Source of the DNA: Levilactobacillus brevis
GTDB taxonomy: Bacteria; Bacillota; Bacilli; Lactobacillales; Lactobacillaceae
Assembly (NCBI GenBank): GCA_003666485.1
Contig: CP032931.1
Span: 1,488,001-1,552,000 of the forward strand
Direction: 5' to 3'
DNA length: 64,000 nucleotides
Shown: positions 37,955 through 46,653 of the stretch, in pieces
Numbering within the stretch: the stretch's first letter is position 1
Layout of the letters: each line of letters begins with the position of its first letter
Position numbers and translations under genes: made by a program
Notes under the pieces: model-generated
Told to the model about the DNA's origin: nothing
The model's input: only the letters and a program-made list of their open reading frames with translations
Database searches by the model: none

Positions 37955-38953
37955 TTGGATGATATCGATTTTGTCGTGACATGGGTAAATAGTGAAGATC
38001 AAAAATGGCAGAAAAAAAAAGAAAAATTCGCATCAGACTCCCTTCGAGTACGTTCTATGAATACGCAAAGCAGATATAGAAACTATCGATTATTTAAATA
38101 TTGGTTTAGAGCAGTTGAAAAATATGCACCATGGGTGCACAAGATATTTTTGATAACAGATAATCAGGTGCCGACGTGGTTAGATGTTGAAAATGAAAAG
38201 ATAGTATTGGTGAACCATTCTGACTATATAGACTCTAAATACCTTCCAACTTTTAATTCAAATGTTATCGAGCTTGAGATTGGGTTAATACCAAATTTAG
38301 CTGATCATTTCGTCCTATTTAATGATGATACGTTTTTAAATGCCCAAGTCACACAAGAAGATTTTTTTAAAGGATCATTACCAAGGGATACTTACGTAGA
38401 AAGTCCCATTATTTCTACGAAGGGAAGTATTGCGCATGCGATGGTCAATGATATGGAAGTAATTAACGATGTGTTCTCAAAGAAACAATTTTATCGAAAA
38501 AATTGGAATAAAGTTTTTTCCGCAAGAGTTGGTTTGAAGTTACTGAGGACGCTTGTGTTACTACCTTCTAGAAATTTTAGTGGTATTTGGAATAGCCATT
38601 TACCGGTGCCATATTTAACGAAAACTTTTTATGATGTATGGCACTATATGCCTGACGCTTTGGAGAATATGATGAATAATAAATTTCGAACACCGTATGA
38701 CTATAATCATTGGTTAATGCGGTATTGGCAACTAGTTTCTGGGAACTTTCAAGTGCAGAGTAGTAATTGGGGACGAGTTTATGATTTGGGAATGACAAGG
38801 ATGGAGTGCTTGCAAAACGAAATTGAAATGTCTAAGCACAAAGTTATTTGTCTTAATGATACCGATAATGTTGTTGACCCTACCATTATTAGAGATGGAT
38901 TGACTAAGTCATTTGAAAAGATATTTCCCCAAAAAAGTGTCTTCGAAAAGTGA
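37955..38953 (+). CDS. Stealth-family sugar phosphotransferase
   Basis: 332 residues from TTG 37955 (MDDIDFVVTWVNSED). AGGGGG is 8 bases upstream; TTG 37949 is too close to it. The conserved regions are DIDFVVTWVN, RYRNYRLFKYWFRAVEKYAPWVHKIFLITDNQVP, HSDYIDSKYLPTFNSNVIE and HFVLFNDDTFLN. Stealth proteins transfer sugar-1-phosphate, giving phosphodiester-linked polysaccharides. This suggests a phosphate-containing repeat unit. Confidence 0.9.
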   Translation: MDDIDFVVTWVNSEDQKWQKKKEKFASDSLRVRSMNTQSRYRNYRLFKYWFRAVEKYAPWVHKIFLITDNQVPTWLDVENEKIVLVNHSDYIDSKYLPTFNSNVIELEIGLIPNLADHFVLFNDDTFLNAQVTQEDFFKGSLPRDTYVESPIISTKGSIAHAMVNDMEVINDVFSKKQFYRKNWNKVFSARVGLKLLRTLVLLPSRNFSGIWNSHLPVPYLTKTFYDVWHYMPDALENMMNNKFRTPYDYNHWLMRYWQLVSGNFQVQSSNWGRVYDLGMTRMECLQNEIEMSKHKVICLNDTDNVVDPTIIRDGLTKSFEKIFPQKSVFEK

Positions 38954-39206
38954 ACCCGAATTGTCAAATCAAGTGCAACACCAGATAGAGCCTCGTAATC
39001 AAGGAGACGATTAATTTTGGTGAATATTAGTTGGTGATGTGGGTCTTATCAAAATGTTATGCAATTTAAATTTATTTTCGTTGTTAAGTTGACCGAGTGA
39101 GGCTCTTTCAGGCTGTATGTGTGGATGATTTTGTGAAGCACGCTTTGGTTGGTAGTTGGTTGTTAACGGTACCAATAAATTGAAACTAGGTGTGAATATA
39201 GTAGAT
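38954..39206. other. 253-bp non-coding spacer inside the eps operon
   Basis: No gene is seen. AGAGCCTCG (38988-38996) and CGAGTGAGGCTCT (near 39100) are partly inverted copies. Around 39095-39165 the text (gttgaccga, ggctcttt, gaagcac, tttggt) loosely resembles the spacer at 40230-40280. It may hold a secondary promoter or the scar of a past insertion. Confidence 0.3.
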
Positions 39207-40187
39207 ATGTATGATTTAAATGTAATTGTGACCGTGAGGAATAGTTCGAATACATTAAATAAGTGTTTGAGTTCTATTTCAGCACAGACATATAAGAATT
39301 TTAAAGTGATAATTGTTGATGACGGATCCACCGACGGGAGCCTGGAAATTTGTAATGCATGGATAAAGCGTGATCATAGGTTTGTGCTAGTTAAGAATAC
39401 TACTAATCACCATGGAGCCTCTGTGGCGAAAAATATTGGTTTAGTAAATGCAAGTGGGATGTATTTGACATTCGTTGATAGTGATGATTGGATTGAGCCT
39501 GTGCATTTTGACTTTCTACTGAAAAATATGACGGCGGGATCGCTGTGCGTTACCGGATGGACTCGAAGTGAACAAAAAAGTATATGTCTGGGGGGAGTTG
39601 TGAAACTATCGCGAGATGAATGCTTTATAAAGGCACTAGGAATGGGGACTTTTGGAGGGTACTTGTGTAATAAAGTATTTGATTTGAATTTGATTAGGCA
39701 GTATGACTTATCTTTGGATGAAGAAATTAAGATAAGTGAAGATCTCCTGTTTGTCATTCAGTATTTAAAGCATTGCAATGGTGGCTTTGTTTTAAAAAAA
39801 TGTGAATCATATCATTATATTGTTCGTAAAGGATCATTGACTCATTTAGTTGAAATGAGTGAAGCGCAACTGTGGTCTCAAGTTAATGCGTCAATAAAAA
39901 TTTCAAGTTTGCTTGATGATGAAAGCAAAAGAGTTAAACAAATGGTTAAGGTGCATTCAGCCAAGGTTTTGAATGACACTTACGTTGATGCATTTCGAAT
40001 AAATTATATGAACGGAAAATGTTTAAAAGATTTAAGACGTAGATTAATACATGTTTTCCTACTATATGTATTCAGTAAAGAGTTTACATTACATTCGAAG
40101 ATTTCGATTCTACTCACCGTTATGACTCCCAGATTGGCTGGTCATATCAGAAGGTATCGAATGGCCCAGAATAACCATCTCGATTGA
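39207..40187 (+). CDS. Family 2 glycosyltransferase
   Basis: 326 residues from ATG 39207 (MYDLNVIVTVRNSSNTLNKCL). The GT-A motifs are VDDGSTDGS and TFVDSDDWIEP. Sequence upstream of this ATG in the same frame is not conserved-looking, and a GTG at 39192 is an alternative start. It is probably responsible for one linkage of the eps repeat unit. Confidence 0.88.
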   Translation: MYDLNVIVTVRNSSNTLNKCLSSISAQTYKNFKVIIVDDGSTDGSLEICNAWIKRDHRFVLVKNTTNHHGASVAKNIGLVNASGMYLTFVDSDDWIEPVHFDFLLKNMTAGSLCVTGWTRSEQKSICLGGVVKLSRDECFIKALGMGTFGGYLCNKVFDLNLIRQYDLSLDEEIKISEDLLFVIQYLKHCNGGFVLKKCESYHYIVRKGSLTHLVEMSEAQLWSQVNASIKISSLLDDESKRVKQMVKVHSAKVLNDTYVDAFRINYMNGKCLKDLRRRLIHVFLLYVFSKEFTLHSKISILLTVMTPRLAGHIRRYRMAQNNHLD

Positions 40188-40295
40188 TCAAAACGGAATA
40201 GGTTTAATCAATAAATGAAAAGATAATTGTAGGTTGACTGAACTCTAAGGCTTTTTGCGAAGCACCACGGTGATTTTTGGTAACTGGGAGATATT
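40188..40295. other. 108-bp spacer in the eps operon
   Basis: The segment contains no gene. It shares short blocks with the spacer at 39095-39165 (gttgac.ga, aggct.ttt, gaagcac). GGGAG at the end is the ribosome binding site of the following TTG-started gene. Confidence 0.3.
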
Positions 40296-41399
40296 TTGCT
40301 TTTGAATGGGATTATTACTTATCGACTGAATTATTTCATAAGTACTTTTAAGGGTGGGTTAGTAAAGATGACAATGTATTGTTTAAATATAGTACGCGAT
40401 ATGGTTAGTAATGATGGGCTAACGAAACCCAGAAGCGATATTGCTAAAATACTAAGACGTGATATGATTCAGTCGATTAGTGTGCCCATTTTGAATGGAA
40501 AGAAAGAAAAATTTTTGTTTTCATGGTCGCGTGTTAGTGATGTGCTGAATTGGCTGCATGAAGGAGACAAATTAATAATTAATTATCCAACTGATATGGG
40601 AGTATTGTTTGATCAAATTCTTGTGAGACGACTGAGACGATTAAATATAAAGTTGATTACCCTTATACATGACATTGATGCTCTGAGATTCGAGCAGCCT
40701 TTTTATAAAGGAATATCTTATGAAACAAGATTACTTAATTACTCTGACGCTATAATATCACCTAATAAAGTTATGTCAGAAAAGCTTGTTAATAGTGGTG
40801 TTAAAAGTAACATTGTAAATTTAAATTTGTTTGATTACCTGACAGATGTGGATGTTGCTGAAAAGAGAGTATTTTTCTCAAAAAAAGTTTCCTTTGCAGG
40901 AAATTTGAATAAGTCTGAATTTATCTTTGATTTGCTGCATAAAAAAACTGAATATAGTTTTTATGGACCTATAAAAAAAGAAAATAAGACTTTAATGAAG
41001 TCCTATCAGGGAAGTTACGATTCGAATGTTCTCATAAGAAAAATAGATAATGGATTTGGCCTTATTTGGGATGGAGAATCTGCCGAATTTATTGATGCGA
41101 CCAATATTTCTAGTGGGAGTTATTTATTGTATAACAATCCCTATAAACTGTCTTTTTACATCGCCGCAGGGATCCCAGTTATTATTTGGAGGGATGCGGC
41201 AGCAGCACAGTTTGTTGAGAACAACTCTATTGGATTACTAGTGTCATCTCTTGACGAAGTAGACTTAGTTTTGGAAAAGCTTGGTTCTTCTGAGTATGAG
41301 CAAATGCAGAAAAATGTAAGAGGAATACAAAAAAAAGTTGTAAAGGGATACTATACTTTGAGAGCAGTGAGGCTTGCTGAGAAGTCATTTATGAAGTGA
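40296..41399 (+). CDS. Galactofuranosyltransferase-like glycosyltransferase
   Basis: 367 residues from TTG 40296. GT-B type: the N-terminal half has IINYPTDMGVLFDQILVRRL and ITLIHDIDALRF; the C-terminal half has FAGNLNKSEF, GFGLIWDGES and NPYKLSFYIAAGIPVIIW. This pattern is that of beta-1,6-galactofuranosyltransferase-like proteins in lactic acid bacterial eps clusters, which use UDP-galactofuranose. A match in specificity is likely but inferred; glf lies two genes downstream. Confidence 0.85.
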   Translation: MLLNGIITYRLNYFISTFKGGLVKMTMYCLNIVRDMVSNDGLTKPRSDIAKILRRDMIQSISVPILNGKKEKFLFSWSRVSDVLNWLHEGDKLIINYPTDMGVLFDQILVRRLRRLNIKLITLIHDIDALRFEQPFYKGISYETRLLNYSDAIISPNKVMSEKLVNSGVKSNIVNLNLFDYLTDVDVAEKRVFFSKKVSFAGNLNKSEFIFDLLHKKTEYSFYGPIKKENKTLMKSYQGSYDSNVLIRKIDNGFGLIWDGESAEFIDATNISSGSYLLYNNPYKLSFYIAAGIPVIIWRDAAAAQFVENNSIGLLVSSLDEVDLVLEKLGSSEYEQMQKNVRGIQKKVVKGYYTLRAVRLAEKSFMK

Positions 41400-41483
41400 C
41401 TCGGTAACCTTTTTACATTGGGTCGAGAGAAAGGGCGAGGGTCATTCTAATAATCTTTGCAAGGGCAAGGGGGGATAATTTTA

Positions 41484-42758
41484 ATGAATCGAGAAAAAGT
41501 TAAGGGGGCTGTTAGGCATCCGATTACGGTTCTTTTGGATTATTTCTTTATAGCAATTACTATCTTACAATGCAACAGTGTATTTTATCGTGCAGGGAAT
41601 CATTTAGCAAAAGTACAAATTCTTTGGCTAATATTAACGTTAATTATCTTTTTTCGTAGCGTAATCAAGATTTTCTTATCTAAGACTGACATTACACGTC
41701 TTCTTTTGTTTTTACTATTATTTTCGTTGATTGAGGTTTGTATACTCGGTATAACATATCAGGTTACTGCACTACCAAAAGGAACTGTAATTCTTTATTT
41801 AGTGGCACCAATTATGTTAGTAACCATTTTTTTCGGTGAGATTAGTTTTGAAAACGGTGCGTACTTATTTATTGTTTATAAAAATATTATGCTTGCTTTG
41901 GCTATGGTTTCCTTAATTTTTTGGCTCTTGGCCATGCTTGGAGTGCCGACAACTATGAACACGGCTATTCAATGGGGAGGATACCATCAAGTACCTGGGT
42001 ATTTGGGGGTACATTATATCTCTCAAGGTAGCACTAATTTTTTAGGCATCAATATGGTTCGAAATACTGGCTTGTTCGTCGAGGCACCAATGTATTCGTA
42101 CGTGCTTTCAATTGGCTTGTTGATTCTTTTATTTGTTGATGAGAGATTAATTAAAAAAAGAAAAAACGAGATTTTACTACTAGTAATTACAATATTGACA
42201 ACGACTTCAACGACGGGAACCATTGTTGCATTATTAGCGATTGTTTATGATATGTTGATAGTTAAGAATAAGGCACCTTTAATTCTAAAAGTTATTATAG
42301 TGACGTTGGGGATGCTGCTAGTTGGTATACTTGTACGGATAATTTTATTAAGGAAAATACAAGGTGGAGGTGCTGGGTCGGTCAATATTAGATGGAATGA
42401 TATACAGGCAGGATTTTATGCTTGGAAAGATCATCCGTTGATAGGTAATGGCTTTGGTAACTACGATTCAATTATGGCGTATATGGATCCTAGTAGATTA
42501 GTCATGAATGGAAACGGAGGGTTTTCTAGCGGACTAATGGAAACTCTTGCATATGGTGGGATTTTGGCAGGACTATTTCAGATAGTGCCAACCTTTTTAA
42601 CATTGGCAAAGTCTAAAAAATTATTTGGTTTGGCCGTCATTTCCTTTGTTCTATTTGTAGTAACTATTGTGGATAATGTCTACATATACACGATGCTATT
42701 AAGTTATATTTGGGCAGAAATTATTTTTAAAAAGGCAGGAAGTGAGAAAAATGAGTAA
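41484..42758 (+). CDS. Polysaccharide polymerase (Wzy-type)
   Basis: 424 residues from ATG 41484. About ten to eleven hydrophobic segments with a larger external loop containing QGSTNFLGINMVRNTGLFVEAPMYSY, and the motif HPLIGNGFGNYDS characteristic of O-antigen polymerase-like proteins. It links repeat units on the outer face of the membrane. The 3' end overlaps glf by 8 bp. Confidence 0.88.
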   Translation: MNREKVKGAVRHPITVLLDYFFIAITILQCNSVFYRAGNHLAKVQILWLILTLIIFFRSVIKIFLSKTDITRLLLFLLLFSLIEVCILGITYQVTALPKGTVILYLVAPIMLVTIFFGEISFENGAYLFIVYKNIMLALAMVSLIFWLLAMLGVPTTMNTAIQWGGYHQVPGYLGVHYISQGSTNFLGINMVRNTGLFVEAPMYSYVLSIGLLILLFVDERLIKKRKNEILLLVITILTTTSTTGTIVALLAIVYDMLIVKNKAPLILKVIIVTLGMLLVGILVRIILLRKIQGGGAGSVNIRWNDIQAGFYAWKDHPLIGNGFGNYDSIMAYMDPSRLVMNGNGGFSSGLMETLAYGGILAGLFQIVPTFLTLAKSKKLFGLAVISFVLFVVTIVDNVYIYTMLLSYIWAEIIFKKAGSEKNE

Positions 42759-43821
42759 GTATTTAGTCGTCGGTGCTGGGTTATTCGGATCTGTATTCGC
42801 GCATGAAGCTGCAATGCGCGGCAATCAGGTTACAGTCTTGGAAAAAAGAAACCACATTGCTGGAAATATCTATACTAAGGAAGTTGAGGGAATCCAAGTT
42901 CATATGTATGGCGCTCATATTTTTCATACGAAAATGAAGAATATCTGGGACTATGTTCGACAGTTTGCTGATTTTAATCACTATGTTAATAGTCCAATTG
43001 CCAATTATCATGGTGAGATTTATAATCTGCCATTCAATATGAATACTTTCAATAAACTTTGGGGGGTTATCACACCTGATGAAGCAAAAGCTAAGATCGA
43101 CGAACAGAAGAAAGCAGTTCTGCTAACTGATAATCCTACCAATCTTGAAGAACAGGCAATTTCTTTGATTGGAACTGATGTTTATGAAAAGCTAGTTAAG
43201 GGATACACCGAGAAGCAATGGGGACAGTCAGCGACTGAGCTGCCAGCGTTCATTATCCGGCGGTTACCGGTTCGCTTTACGTATGATAATAATTATTTTA
43301 ATGATCCGTATCAGGGAATCCCAATTGGTGGCTATACGCAGATTGTTGAGAAACTCCTAGACAATCCTTTGATTAGTGTCAAAACTAATGTAGATTATCT
43401 TAAGCATCGTAACTTGGCTGCCGATTCGAATACCAAGATTATTTATACTGGAATGATTGACCAGTTTTTTGATTATAAGCTAGGTGCCTTAGCTTATCGG
43501 AGTCTCAGGTTTGAGACTGAGGTCAAGGATACAGATAACTATCAAGGAAATGCAGTAGTCAATTATACTGATTCAGAACATCCATTTACTCGTGTCATTG
43601 AACATAAACACTTTGAGTTTGGTAAAGGAAACAAGGGAAGAACAGTTATTACGCATGAATATCCCCAGGCGTGGCATCAGGGGGATGATCCTTATTATCC
43701 GATAAACAACTTGCAGAACAAAACTTTGTATAAGCAGTATACAGAGCTGGCAAAGTTAAAAGCGCCAAACGTTATTTTTGGTGGCCGCTTAGGACAAGGT
43801 AGCGTCAAGAATCTTGTGTAA
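42751..43821 (+). pseudogene. glf: UDP-galactopyranose mutase, 5' part, interrupted by an insertion sequence
   Basis: The frame from ATG 42751 encodes residues 1-349 of UDP-galactopyranose mutase, the flavoenzyme making UDP-galactofuranose. FAD binding is seen in VVGAGLFGSVFAHEAA; YGAHIFHT, GYTEKQWG and the arginine of GGRLGQ follow. After GRLGQ (codon 43795-43797) the frame runs seven codons into an IS256-family element and stops. The missing C-terminal 23 residues, with YRYYNMDQ, lie beyond the element at 45158-45229. The Tyr and Asp of that motif bind substrate phosphate and flavin in studied enzymes, so the truncated form is probably inactive. Confidence 0.95.
43790..43797 (+). repeat. 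Target-site duplication of the IS element, left copy
   Basis: TAGGACAA directly precedes the left end of the element and is repeated at 45150-45157. Confidence 0.92.
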
Positions 43822-43822
43822 A
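43798..43822 (+). repeat. Left terminal inverted repeat of the IS element
   Basis: This 25-bp end is inverted at 45125-45149 with 20 matches. It overlaps the aberrant stop codon of truncated glf (43819-43821). Confidence 0.88.
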
Positions 43823-43856
43823 CGAAATGCCTTCGTACATATAATATGTATCTAAC

Positions 43857-45032
43857 TTAAATAAATGATGCTTCCAAGGTGTCCTGGAGTCCTTTGAACC
43901 CTCGGTGGATCCGCTTCAGAGACTTCTCGTTATAAACATTAAACTGAGAAACCAGGAAGCGATCCAGTGAATCTTCCGTTGGAAATTGTTCTTTGTGGTG
44001 GGTGGTGCGCTTGAGATGCTTATTAAAGTTCTCAATCGGGTTAGTGGAGTATAGTGATTGCCGGATAGCTGGTGGAAAGTCCATGAAAGTGAGTAAATTC
44101 GGCATTTTAAGCAGATCTTTGATTAATTTGGGATAGGTCTGATGCCAGTTGTTGGCGAACTCATTCAGTTTCAGTTCGGCTGCTTCACGGTTGGCGGCCC
44201 GATGAACTTGTTTAAAGTCACTGATCACGGCCTTGCGGTCTTTTACGCGAACTTTGTTCATCAGATTCCGCCCAACATGAACCAGGCAACGTTGTCGTTT
44301 GGCTTTAGGGAAATTCCGATTCAAGCCTTCATCCAAACCAACTAACCCATCGGCCACAAACAACAGCACATCTTTAACGCCCTGCTTGATCAAGGTTCCC
44401 AGCAGTTCAGTCCAGATTCCAGTCGATTCCGTTGGCGCCACTTGGTAGTTCAGCACTTCTTTCGTACCATCTGGACGAATGCCAATCGCAATATGAACGG
44501 CTTCTTTTTGAACGGTATCCCGCTTTAACGGCAAGTAAGTGGCATCTAAGAAGATGGCCGCATATTGTGAAGCCAGTCGACGTTGCTGGAAAGCTTGAAC
44601 CTGTTCATTGACGGCTTTAGTCATGTTGGAAACCGTGGCTTTGGAGTAGTGAGCACCGTACATTTTCTCAATGAGTTCGGCAATTTCAGCAGTGGTAATT
44701 CCCTTGGTATACAACTGAATGACCGTTGTTTCTAAATTATCACTGTGCCGACCGTAGGCTGGCAAGGTATGATTTTTAAACCGGCCATTGCGATCTCGAG
44801 GAATGGTTAAGTTAAGTTGGCCGTACTTCGTATCAAACGAGCGCTCATAACTGCCGTTGCGGTTATTACCAGTGTTAGTCCCAGCGTATGAGTAGCGTTC
44901 GTAACCCAAAAACTCTACCAATTCGGTTTGAAGCAGCTGGTTAATCGCAATTTCGAGGTGGTGACGAAAAACTTCGTCCAAATCTTGCTTTTGGGCTAGT
45001 GCAGCGATAATTTCTGTGGTAAGTTCATTCAT
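43857..45032 (-). CDS. IS256-family transposase
   Basis: 391 residues, apparently full length (MNELTTEIIAALAQKQDLDE...). A DDE transposase: the likely triad is D in FLDATYLPL, D in VADGLVGL and E in STNPIENFNK. NNRNGSYERSFDTKYGQLNL and GITTAEIAELIEKMYG near the N-terminus are typical of the mutator/IS256 group. It is transcribed against the eps operon. No frameshift is seen. Confidence 0.96.
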   Translation of the reverse strand: MNELTTEIIAALAQKQDLDEVFRHHLEIAINQLLQTELVEFLGYERYSYAGTNTGNNRNGSYERSFDTKYGQLNLTIPRDRNGRFKNHTLPAYGRHSDNLETTVIQLYTKGITTAEIAELIEKMYGAHYSKATVSNMTKAVNEQVQAFQQRRLASQYAAIFLDATYLPLKRDTVQKEAVHIAIGIRPDGTKEVLNYQVAPTESTGIWTELLGTLIKQGVKDVLLFVADGLVGLDEGLNRNFPKAKRQRCLVHVGRNLMNKVRVKDRKAVISDFKQVHRAANREAAELKLNEFANNWHQTYPKLIKDLLKMPNLLTFMDFPPAIRQSLYSTNPIENFNKHLKRTTHHKEQFPTEDSLDRFLVSQFNVYNEKSLKRIHRGFKGLQDTLEASFI

Positions 45033-45124
45033 GGGGAATGCCTCCTGTGATGTTTTCTGTGGTTACTAAATATCATAAGGGAAGGCATTCCCTATTTCTA
45101 TACAATTCAGAAATCTTTTATGCA

Positions 45125-45149
45125 TTTACACAAGATATTTTACGCTCTC
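45125..45149 (-). repeat. Right terminal inverted repeat of the IS element
   Basis: It is the inverted partner of 43798-43822. Like many IS256 ends it includes a TTTACA, but no -10 box lies at a matching distance outside. Confidence 0.88.
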
Positions 45150-45157
45150 TAGGACAA
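45150..45157 (+). repeat. Target-site duplication of the IS element, right copy
   Basis: TAGGACAA repeats 43790-43797. In the uninterrupted gene it encodes part of LGQ before YRYYNMDQ. Confidence 0.92.
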
Positions 45158-45229
45158 TATCGTTATTATAATATGGACCAGACAATTATGGCTGCTTTAC
45201 AGGTAGCTCATCGAGAATTTGGAGATTAG
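45158..45229 (+). pseudogene. glf: glf 3' remnant (last 23 codons)
   Basis: The frame reads YRYYNMDQTIMAALQVAH to the stop at 45227-45229, the normal C-terminus of UDP-galactopyranose mutase. It has no start codon or ribosome binding site. With residues 1-349 from the upstream part the ancestral protein had 372 residues. Confidence 0.93.
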
Positions 45230-45237
45230 GTGAAGCG

Positions 45238-46653
45238 ATGCAGGTCGTTAAGAATTATTTGTATAATGCTTTTTATCAAGTATTCATCTTGTTAGTTCCT
45301 TTAATCACTACGCCATATTTATCTCGTGTTTTGGGACCGACGGGTGTCGGAATTAATGCTTATACCAATTCGGTAATTCAATACTTTATTCTTTTCGGCA
45401 GTATAGGAGTTGGTTTATATGGTAATCGCCAGGTTGCCTATGTTCGTAGAAATCGACAAGAATTAACGAAAACCTTTTATGAAATATTCTTTATGCGGCT
45501 TTTAACTATTTCGTTAGCCATGTTAGCTTTTTTTGTATTCTTATCGCTAACAAATCATTATCAGACATATTATTTAGCACAGTCTGTATCTTTAATTGCG
45601 GTGATTTTTGATATTTCATGGTTTTTCATGGGCGTCGAAAATTTTGCAGTAACGGTACTAAAAAATTTAGTGGTAAAGATTGCAACGTTGATTAGTATTT
45701 TTGCTTTTGTGAAAAATGAATCAGATTTGGGACTGTATATTTTAATCCTATCTCTTTCGTTGTTATTAGGGAATTTGACCCTATTTCCAAGTCTAAAAAA
45801 GTATATTGGCAGGCCGGTCTTGCACCAGCTAAATTTAAGTCGGCATTTACTGCCTTCCTTGAAGCTCTTTGTTCCACAGATTGCGACCCAGGTTTACTTG
45901 GTTGTTAACAAGACGATGTTGGGATCAATGACGTCAGTCCAAGCCGCAGGATACTTTGATCAATCTGATAAGATTATCAAAGTCGTTCTGGCTGTTGTGA
46001 CTGCCACTGGAACAGTCATGCTTCCCCATGTTGCCAGTGCATTTGCTAGAGGGGAACATGAAAGGACACGGGAGTATTTGTATGAGAGCTTTTCGTTTGT
46101 TTCAGCGATTGCTTTTCCAATGTTCTTCGGAATAATGGCGGTAGCGCCAAAGTTTGTTCCACTTTTTTTCACTGGACGTTTTAGAGCAGTGATTCCATTA
46201 ATGACAATTGAAGCAATTGTTATTTTGCTGATTGCGTGGAGTAATGCAATTGGTACGCAGTATCTTCTACCTACGAATCAGACAAAGTCATATACGGAGT
46301 CAGTGTTTTTGGGTGCTATTGTCAATATTGCAATCAACATTCCATTGATTACGGTATGGGGAGCTACAGGTGCTGCGGTAGCAACAGTATTATCGGAAAC
46401 AACTGTTACAGCTTATCAGCTGTGGGTTGTGCGTAAGCAGGTTTCAATCAGTAAGTTGCTTGTGGATACGAGCAAGTATTTTCCAGCTGGCTTGATAATG
46501 TTCGCAATTGTAAATCTCCTGGATCGAAAGCTATCGGCTTCATGGGGAGCATTGGCTTTAGAAGTGATTACTGGAGCATTCATCTATGCTCTTATGCTAA
46601 TTGTATTACGTGCAAATATAGTTAAAAAGGCTATACGGCTAGTAAGACATTAG
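45238..46653 (+). CDS. Polysaccharide flippase (Wzx-type)
   Basis: 471 residues with about twelve to fourteen membrane helices. LLVPLITTPYLSRVLGPTGVGINAYTNS at the N-terminus is typical of Wzx/RfbX flippases of the MOP superfamily. It flips the undecaprenyl-linked repeat unit outward. It is the last gene of the eps operon; AGGTGA overlaps the glf remnant stop. The IS upstream may reduce its transcription. Confidence 0.92.
   Translation: MQVVKNYLYNAFYQVFILLVPLITTPYLSRVLGPTGVGINAYTNSVIQYFILFGSIGVGLYGNRQVAYVRRNRQELTKTFYEIFFMRLLTISLAMLAFFVFLSLTNHYQTYYLAQSVSLIAVIFDISWFFMGVENFAVTVLKNLVVKIATLISIFAFVKNESDLGLYILILSLSLLLGNLTLFPSLKKYIGRPVLHQLNLSRHLLPSLKLFVPQIATQVYLVVNKTMLGSMTSVQAAGYFDQSDKIIKVVLAVVTATGTVMLPHVASAFARGEHERTREYLYESFSFVSAIAFPMFFGIMAVAPKFVPLFFTGRFRAVIPLMTIEAIVILLIAWSNAIGTQYLLPTNQTKSYTESVFLGAIVNIAINIPLITVWGATGAAVATVLSETTVTAYQLWVVRKQVSISKLLVDTSKYFPAGLIMFAIVNLLDRKLSASWGALALEVITGAFIYALMLIVLRANIVKKAIRLVRH

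Larger units (their letters stand above)
43798..45149 (-). mobile_element. IS256-family insertion sequence, 1352 bp, complete
   Basis: The element carries imperfect 25-bp terminal inverted repeats (43798-43822 and 45125-45149; 20 of 25 match, the shared core being ATCTTGTGTAAA). One transposase gene fills it on the minus strand. It is flanked by an 8-bp direct duplication, TAGGACAA. Removal of the element and one duplication restores the glf reading frame exactly. The intact gene, clean ends and intact duplication suggest a recent insertion. Confidence 0.95.

Noticed and set aside
38954-38985. Possible end of an IS30-type element after the Stealth gene
   Set aside because: The text vaguely recalls such ends, but there is no matching inverted end, no duplication and no transposase fragment.
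45125-45172. Hybrid outward promoter formed by the IS end (TTTACA) and a TATAAT in the glf remnant
   Set aside because: TTTACA (45125-45130) and TATAAT (45167-45172) are 36 bases apart, and the hexamer at the right distance is GCTCTC.
45038-45229. 63-codon frame at the right end of the IS element as a gene
   Set aside because: Its last part is the C-terminus of glf and its first part is IS end sequence; it is a fusion created by the insertion.
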